NCBI RefSeq assembly: GCF_001317355.1
Contig: NZ_LKET01000021.1
Span: 62,001-126,000, forward strand
Origin: Oxobacter pfennigii
GTDB lineage: Bacteria > Bacillota > Clostridia > Clostridiales > Oxobacteraceae
DNA length: 64,000 nt
Direction of reading: 5' to 3'
The translations under genes and the position numbers were made by a program. Numbering within the stretch: position 1 is the stretch's first letter; the number at the start of each line of letters is the position of its first letter. The notes under the pieces were generated by a model, which worked only from the letters and a program-made list of their open reading frames with translations, made no database searches and was not told where the DNA came from. Shown here piece after piece: positions 59,122-64,000 of the stretch.

Positions 59122-61485
59122 TTATTCTCTATTCTTTAAAACTTCAACAATACTCAAATTACGTATTTTTTTAGTTAGTATTGAATTCGCCATGACCGTA
59201 AAAACCAGAGTTAAAAATGCTGCAAGAAAATAGGTAAAGGGCTTAGCTTCAAAAGGAAAGCTGTAAACGTCCGACGTAAATGACGACATAAGGTAGTCCC
59301 CCAGCCAGTATCCGAAAGGGAGCCCGATGATTATTCCAAAGATGGTTATCATATAATTTTCATTAAATATAAGGCTTTTGATTTCATTGTCTTTAAATCC
59401 CAATACCTTTAGGGTGGCAAGCTCCCTTTGCCTTTCAAAGATATTAATTGTAGCTGTGTTGTAAACAACTGCTATGGAAAGTATTGCTGCGAGGAAAATA
59501 AACACTCCCATAGAGGAGGTCATGGCTCCCATGTTTTTCATTAATGAATCCAGTGCATCGGTCTTTGACTGTACCGATGTAACTTTAGACATATCCCGAA
59601 GTTTGTCTTTAATCTCATTTTCGTAAATAATGCTGTCAAGCTTTATAACCGTCGAATTCACTACTGTGCCTTCGCCTAAAATATGATGTACGTTATCAAG
59701 TGAGGCATAGGCGCTCAAGCCTAAATATTGCGTCGATATACCCTTGACCGTAACTTCTCTTTTTTCCTTTCCGGGTAAGTAAGACTTAAGATATATGGTA
59801 TCATTTATATTTACCCCTAAGGTTTTAGCCAGCCTGTCGGGCAAAACTATGCCATTCTGAGGCAATTCCACAGAAAGCCCCTTTTTGTCTATAACTCTGT
59901 ACATTTCAGGCTCATTAATCAGTGCCGTAAATGCGGCGCTTTTCTTTCGCCAGCCGTTTTGAAGCTCCACACCGGTCTCAAGTACAGGCTCCACCATTGT
60001 TACGTGGGCTAAATTCTTTATGCTGTATAAATCCTCGAGGGTTACAAGTCCTGAAAAATTGACCTTTATATCATAATTCTGTATGTTTTCATATTGCTGC
60101 ACTATCATAAAATCCATGGAGTCTTTCATGCTGAAAGCAAAAAAGAGCAGCGCCGTTGAAAATATTATTCCTGTTGATGTTAAAAGGGCTCTCCGCTTGT
60201 GCCTGAATATATTTCGAAGGATTATCCTCCAGGTATTATTTATATTAGCCCATAGTACCTGAACTTTTTCTAAGAATATTTTTTTGCCTATCTTAGGGGC
60301 TTTAGGCATCATTGCTTCGCTGGGCATTATTTTAAATACGGATTTACAGGAGTTATAACCTGCCAGCAGGCAGAAAACAAGAGTCAAAGAGGATGCCGGA
60401 AACACCAGCTCGGGATATATCCTCATTTCTTCTAAAGGCAAGTGAAAATACATATTTTCTAAGTTTGTCATGCCATAGCCTAAGTACATCCCGAGAACCG
60501 AACCTATTATACTGCCCGTTACAGCTAACAAAACCGAATAAGTGAGATAATGAACCAATACCTGAAGGTTAGTGAAGCCTAAAGCTTTTAGTATACCTAT
60601 CTGTGTACGCTGATTTTCCACCATCCTGCTCATCATTATATAAATTATGGTGGCAGCCACTAAAAAAAATACTATGGGGAAAGAGCTTCCCATTGATTCA
60701 AGGCCTCTTATTTCCTCGCTCAGCATTTTATTGCTTAATTGGTCCTGATTTTCTATAACGGATGTAACTCCGTAATTTCTCAAGTCTTTTTTTATATCCT
60801 CTGCTGCAGTTTCTGTATCAATTCCGTCTTTAAGAAGTATGGAAGCACTGTTGATAGCTCCGTTGTAACCTAATAATCCCTGCCCGAAGGAGTCTTTTAT
60901 ATATACAATTCCGAATTTTTTACTATCGGTAATAAGCTCACTGCCATCCTTCAATGTATAAACATATTCGGGGCTTTTTGCTGTACCGATAACCTTTATT
61001 TTTATTTCATTTCCGTTAACTATTGGGTATATATAATCCCCCAGATCAAGATTATGAGCTATAAAAAATTCTTCCTCTACAAGGCACTGGCTGCTCTCTT
61101 CATCAGAGAAATAACGGCCGGATTTTATTACTATGTCATTAACTATGTCGTTTTTTACATCCGGCAGGGTGATAAACCTTATGGAGGCATTTTCCTCTTC
61201 AAAATTTATGCCGGCGTCGGCGACAATTCTTCCCGTAACCATTTCCACATAAGGAAGAGAGTTTATCCTTTCAGTGACGCTTTTTGGAGCTTTATATAAT
61301 TCAACCCACAAGTCTGCAAACCTGTAATCCTCGTAATACTTTGTCTTTGCTCCTGTAAGGTTGCGGAAGGTGGCGTTTATACCCGAGAATAAAGTTACAC
61401 CGAGGACAACTATAATCAATATGGAAATGAATTGCCCCTTTGCTTCTTTTATATCTCTTAATAGTTTTCTAAACAGTATTCCCAT
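59122..61485 (-). CDS. FtsX-family ABC transporter permease
   Basis: A 787-residue permease with helix near the N-terminus, a large extracytoplasmic MacB-like domain (~45-250), three helices (~275-390), a second extracytoplasmic domain (~440-640) and three terminal helices; two FtsX domains (FFLVAATIIYIMMSRMVENQRTQIGILKALGFTN and FIFLAAILSIAVVYNTATINIFERQRELATLKVLGFKD). ATG 61485 overlaps the ATPase stop by one base (TAATG). Together with the ATPase and adaptor it exports lipids, peptides or drugs; substrate not determinable. Confidence 0.92.
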   Translation of the reverse strand: MGILFRKLLRDIKEAKGQFISILIIVVLGVTLFSGINATFRNLTGAKTKYYEDYRFADLWVELYKAPKSVTERINSLPYVEMVTGRIVADAGINFEEENASIRFITLPDVKNDIVNDIVIKSGRYFSDEESSQCLVEEEFFIAHNLDLGDYIYPIVNGNEIKIKVIGTAKSPEYVYTLKDGSELITDSKKFGIVYIKDSFGQGLLGYNGAINSASILLKDGIDTETAAEDIKKDLRNYGVTSVIENQDQLSNKMLSEEIRGLESMGSSFPIVFFLVAATIIYIMMSRMVENQRTQIGILKALGFTNLQVLVHYLTYSVLLAVTGSIIGSVLGMYLGYGMTNLENMYFHLPLEEMRIYPELVFPASSLTLVFCLLAGYNSCKSVFKIMPSEAMMPKAPKIGKKIFLEKVQVLWANINNTWRIILRNIFRHKRRALLTSTGIIFSTALLFFAFSMKDSMDFMIVQQYENIQNYDIKVNFSGLVTLEDLYSIKNLAHVTMVEPVLETGVELQNGWRKKSAAFTALINEPEMYRVIDKKGLSVELPQNGIVLPDRLAKTLGVNINDTIYLKSYLPGKEKREVTVKGISTQYLGLSAYASLDNVHHILGEGTVVNSTVIKLDSIIYENEIKDKLRDMSKVTSVQSKTDALDSLMKNMGAMTSSMGVFIFLAAILSIAVVYNTATINIFERQRELATLKVLGFKDNEIKSLIFNENYMITIFGIIIGLPFGYWLGDYLMSSFTSDVYSFPFEAKPFTYFLAAFLTLVFTVMANSILTKKIRNLSIVEVLKNRE

Positions 61486-62192
61486 TACCACTCAATCCTT
61501 TCGGGCGGTTCGGGGCTTAAGTTTACACTTACCGATTCGACCATGCCGCTCCGAACCTTAATAACCCTGTCGGCCATAGCTGCCACAGCCGCATTGTGGG
61601 TTATAATAATAGTAGTCTTTTTTAATTTTCTATTTATGTCGTGAAGAAGCTTTAAGACCAGTTTTCCTGTTTTGTAGTCCAAGGCCCCCGTAGGCTCGTC
61701 ACACAAAAGCATGAGAGGGTTTTTAACCACGGCTCTGGCAATCGCGACCCTCTGCTGCTCTCCGCCTGATAGCTGGGAGGGGAAATTGCCTTTTCTCTCA
61801 CTTAAGCTTACTTCAGACATAATATCATCAACATTTAAGGGGTTGGTGCTCACCTGAGTAACCAAATCAACGTTCTCATAGGCGGTAAGGTTGGGGATGA
61901 GATTGTAAAATTGAAAAACAAAGCCCACATTATCCCGTCTGAAAATTGTAAGGTCTTTGTCGGAATATTTAGCGATGTCTTTGCCGTCCACCCATACCTC
62001 TCCCGATGTGGGTCTGTCCATTCCGCCGATAATATTAAGCACCGTGCTTTTACCTGAGCCGCTGGGACCTAAAACCACGACAAATTCGCCTCTTTGGATT
62101 TCAAAGTTCATGCCGTCAGCAGCCTTTACCTTGACTTCACCCATGGTATATTCTTTGTAGACATCCTTAATTACAACAATATTATCATTCAT
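61485..62192 (-). CDS. ABC transporter ATP-binding protein (MacB/LolD-type)
   Basis: A 235-residue ATPase: Walker [11 protein letters not shown]-loop QFYNLIP, signature [14 protein letters not shown], Walker [12 protein letters not shown] and the H-loop TIIITHNAA, all canonical, of the LolD/MacB subclass that pairs with FtsX-type permeases. I place the start at ATG 62192, matching the family N-terminus; an in-frame ATG 33 bases upstream lies too close to the TATAAT-like box at 62234-62239 (minus). First gene of the ATPase-permease-adaptor operon. Confidence 0.93.
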   Translation of the reverse strand: MNDNIVVIKDVYKEYTMGEVKVKAADGMNFEIQRGEFVVVLGPSGSGKSTVLNIIGGMDRPTSGEVWVDGKDIAKYSDKDLTIFRRDNVGFVFQFYNLIPNLTAYENVDLVTQVSTNPLNVDDIMSEVSLSERKGNFPSQLSGGEQQRVAIARAVVKNPLMLLCDEPTGALDYKTGKLVLKLLHDINRKLKKTTIIITHNAAVAAMADRVIKVRSGMVESVSVNLSPEPPERIEW

Positions 62193-62225
62193 AAAATCAC
62201 AACCAAGCTCATCATATTTGACCAT

Positions 62226-62601
62226 GTGGTCATTATAACATAATTATGCTCTAACTGATAATTTTATTCAAGTAATTTATATGTATTAAAAATGCCGCCC
62301 ATAGTAATAATATGTCTGAATGCTGTGCTATATTGACAGTAAATATTCAACGGATTAAATCATGGTATAATCAAGTCATTAAGTCTTGGAAGAGTGTATT
62401 TATATAAGATAAAATTGAAAACACGGATTATACAACCACGGAGATTGAGTATACTGCAGGCAGCAGTTTATGGACATTTGTGGTTTTTTATTTTTTAATA
62501 ATCTTATGTTGTGATGTTTATAAGGAAGGAGAGCTTCGAGGGAATGCTTGGAGAAAATTACAAGGGCAGTATTATATAAATTTAATAATGGGGGTAACAA
62601 T
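62226..62601. other. intergenic region without a recognised gene
   Basis: Upstream of the ABC operon (minus) and of the cbiM remnant (plus). Contains a TTGACA and scattered TATAAT-like boxes, none at good spacing except the minus-strand box at 62234-62239. I looked for a cobalamin or nickel/cobalt riboswitch before the cbiM remnant and did not find the conserved elements. An ORF read antisense through this region has no support. Confidence 0.5.
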
Positions 62602-62840
62602 ATGCATATGGCAGATGCGTTGATTTCAGCGGCAGTAGGCGGGGCTATGCGGGCAGCAAGCACAGGTGTTGCTGACACTCAATCAGAAAAGTACAGGATG
62701 AGATGGATGAGAAAAAAATACCCTTGATAAAAGTTATGGGTGCATTTGTTTTTGCATCCCAGATGATTAACTTTACAATACCCGGTACCGGTTCCAGCGG
62801 TCACATAGGAGGCGGCATGCTCCTTGCAATTTTATTATGA
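62602..62840 (+). pseudogene. cbiM: cbiM fragment (cobalt/nickel ECF transporter S component), frameshifted and truncated
   Basis: GGGGG, then ATG 62602 reads MHMADALISAAVGGAMRAAS, the characteristic CbiM start. After about 30 codons the match shifts to another frame: KVQDEMDEKKIPLIKVMGAFVFASQMINFTIPGTGSSGHIGGGMLLAIL, where it stops at TGA 62838-62840. Intact CbiM proteins are ~220-340 residues; this is ~80. At least one frameshift plus loss of the rest, so it is a relic of a cobalt uptake gene. None of the partner genes (cbiN, cbiQ, cbiO) is present. Confidence 0.85.
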
Positions 62841-62887
62841 AGTCATTTTAGCTTAAGAAAATAATCCAGCCAGGAGCTTAATGCTCA

Positions 62888-63400
62888 TCATTGTATGTTG
62901 ATGATTCCGGATTTGTCTGCTAAAGCGCAGGGAGTTAATTCGAGAGCCATGCACCACTCGGCATTTTTATTTTCATCAACAACATGAAAAATTTTAAATT
63001 CGTAAGTTGGCTTGAACTGGAATTTACGATAGAAACTTGGCTCTCCGCAAAGGAAGATAGCCTTATATCCCATTTCCTTTGCAATTCGGAAAGATTCCTT
63101 CATCATTGCACGGGCAATTCTCCTGCGAAAAAATTCAGGATGAACACTTAGGGGAGACAGTAAGAGTTCAGTATAAACATTATCGGACGAGGCAAATTCC
63201 ATTTTATATAACACAATCTGCCCAATCAGCCTTCCATCCTCATTTTCAGCAACTAAGGATAATTCAGGGATAAATATATCCTTTTTACGGACTTCATTTA
63301 AATAATCCCATTCTCCCTCATTGGTAGATGTAGCAAAGGACTTTTTAACGAGCTCATATACTCCGGTATAATCAGCTGGTTGTTCCTGTCGTATAATCAT
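62888..63400 (-). CDS. GNAT family N-acetyltransferase (YhbS-like)
   Basis: A 171-residue acetyltransferase: IRQEQPADYTGVYELVKKSFAT at the N-terminus, LSPLSVHPEFFRRRIARAMMKESFRIAKEMGYKAIFLCGEPSFYRKFQF with the acetyl-CoA-binding (R/Q)xxGxA-type loop (here RRRIARA) and the YhbS-typical FLCGEPSFYRKFQFKP. ATG 63400 is preceded closely by AGGAGG (short 3-base gap); ATG 63415 is an alternative. Substrate unknown. It is between the cbiM relic and the GDPD gene, same direction as the latter. Confidence 0.85.
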   Translation of the reverse strand: MIIRQEQPADYTGVYELVKKSFATSTNEGEWDYLNEVRKKDIFIPELSLVAENEDGRLIGQIVLYKMEFASSDNVYTELLLSPLSVHPEFFRRRIARAMMKESFRIAKEMGYKAIFLCGEPSFYRKFQFKPTYEFKIFHVVDENKNAEWCMALELTPCALADKSGIINIQ

Positions 63401-63500
63401 AAGCCTCCTGTGCATTTTAAGAATATTGTGCCTTGACCTAAATATGGAAAGCACGGCTTTATATTTATTAGGTCTAAATATGATTAACTGACTTATCTTC

Positions 63501-64000
63501 TTAATTATTATATAAAGGTGCTATTCTATCAATTCGATTTGTCCATATTCCCCCAGTATAACCCGAGGGGAGGTTCCTTATATCTTCAACCGTATCGAAA
63601 CCCTCCGAAAATTCGCCTTCTCCTCCAACAACTATTATGCGGGTATTTACACTCTCCATTCTGTTAAGAAAACGATTTGGCCATCCCCACAGTATGGGAG
63701 CATATTTAAGCGGTATATGGAATTCCGTATTTTTACATGACGATGGTATATATCCTGTCCATCCTATAGCCATATATGAAAGCAGTCCTTTTTTCAGTGT
63801 TGCTGCAGACATAGCTCTAACGCCGGGAAGTCTTTTATGAAAGACTGCTATTGGTTTATCCCCTCCATATACCGTCAGCTGGTTTAAACGCTTCAGCTTT
63901 GATAAATATTGAGCAAGCTGTTCTCCGTCCTGGGGATCATCACTTTTAATATGGATCAGTAAGGATTCTTCAGGAAAATAATTTAAAACGTCATCAAGAG
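63501..64000 (-). CDS. glycerophosphodiester phosphodiesterase family protein, C-terminal part
   Basis: The C-terminal 165 residues of a gene entering from the right edge. The frame reads LDDVLNYFPEESLLIHIKSDDPQDGEQLAQYL, then VYGGDKPIAVFHKRLPGVRAMSAATLKKGLLSYMAIGWTGYIPSSC, FHIPLKYAPILWGWPNRFLNRMESVNTRIIVVGGEGEFSEGFDTVEDI and ends GIWTNRIDRIAPLYNN. This is the C-terminal pattern of the GDPD-type TIM barrel family (membrane-lipid headgroup turnover). The catalytic N-terminal part lies outside the window, so activity cannot be judged. An internal ATG at 63812 is not taken as start because homology continues upstream of it. Confidence 0.8.
   Translation of the reverse strand, partial: LDDVLNYFPEESLLIHIKSDDPQDGEQLAQYLSKLKRLNQLTVYGGDKPIAVFHKRLPGVRAMSAATLKKGLLSYMAIGWTGYIPSSCKNTEFHIPLKYAPILWGWPNRFLNRMESVNTRIIVVGGEGEFSEGFDTVEDIRNLPSGYTGGIWTNRIDRIAPLYNN

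Noticed and set aside
62226-62601. Cobalamin or NiCo riboswitch upstream of the cbiM relic
   Set aside because: Conserved core elements were looked for and not found.
62400-62678. 92-codon minus-strand frame overlapping the cbiM relic
   Set aside because: It is antisense to the recognisable CbiM N-terminus and has no RBS.
1-64000. CRISPR array, tRNA or rRNA genes, prophage
   Set aside because: No regularly spaced direct repeats, no cloverleaf-type sequences, and no phage structural or integrase genes were noticed on reading both strands.

Overview
The window is low-GC DNA with tightly packed operons, strong AGGAGG-type ribosome binding sites, intrinsic terminators and frequent GTG/TTG starts. 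Together with a GerA-type germinant receptor locus, a sporulation-type sensor kinase behind a Spo0A-box-like site, a rubredoxin fusion typical of anaerobes, a T-box in front of proS and SLH/CWB2 cell-wall proteins, this points to the chromosome of an anaerobic, endospore-forming member of the Clostridia. I cannot name the species. I saw no rRNA, tRNA, CRISPR array or prophage.

Layout. 1-7.2 kb: the 5' part of aroA (leaving the window), speD, a lysine exporter LysO split into two overlapping genes, a high-molecular-weight rubredoxin, a secreted beta-propeller protein and small membrane proteins. 7.4-10.3 kb: proC, an M29 aminopeptidase and a ketopantoate-reductase-family gene in one run. 10.4-13.1 kb: a zinc-ribbon/winged-helix protein, a secreted GH18 glycosidase and plsY. 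13.2-18.6 kb: a germinant receptor locus with two B subunits, one A, one C and a small two-helix membrane protein. 18.6-25.3 kb: DUF4397, an alpha/beta hydrolase, EcsC, a YcdB/SLH protein, and T-box-controlled proS. 25.4-29.4 kb: three tandem paralogous small membrane proteins and a MASE3-PAS-PAS histidine kinase. 29.4-31.3 kb: azlCD plus a TrmB-family regulator, behind a consensus promoter embedded in a near-perfect 58-bp inverted repeat. 31.4-39.8 kb: rhodanese, a CmpB-like membrane protein with an HD hydrolase, TetR, a MarR-regulated heterodimeric ABC exporter, and a LytTR-DUF3021 pair.

40.0-47.0 kb is the most coherent unusual island. It holds an HMA-SafE-cupredoxin fusion, a DUF2318 protein, a two-component system, a lipoprotein with an internal duplication, a small Cys/Met-rich membrane protein, and a cupredoxin-like lipoprotein gene broken by TGA inside its lipobox. 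Three promoters in this island carry the same tandem 11-bp direct repeat (consensus CTTCATAWAAT) exactly 5 bp upstream of a -10 box. That suggests one regulon of the adjacent OmpR-family regulator, perhaps for envelope copper or redox handling.

47.1-64 kb: a Cys-rich micro-protein, a Gly/Tyr-rich membrane protein, a MarR-FtsH pair, an intracellular subtilase, recD2, DegV and LapA-like proteins, a CWB2 surface protein, a TetR followed by a MacAB-like ABC exporter, a decayed cbiM fragment, a GNAT acetyltransferase and a GDPD-family gene leaving the window.

Repeats: a ~200-bp MITE-like element with terminal inverted repeats occurs twice in opposite orientation (39.8 and 57.6 kb). Clusters of A/T-rich palindromes sharing an AAATTTGC-N3-GCAAATTT core occur at 7.3 and 42.4 kb.
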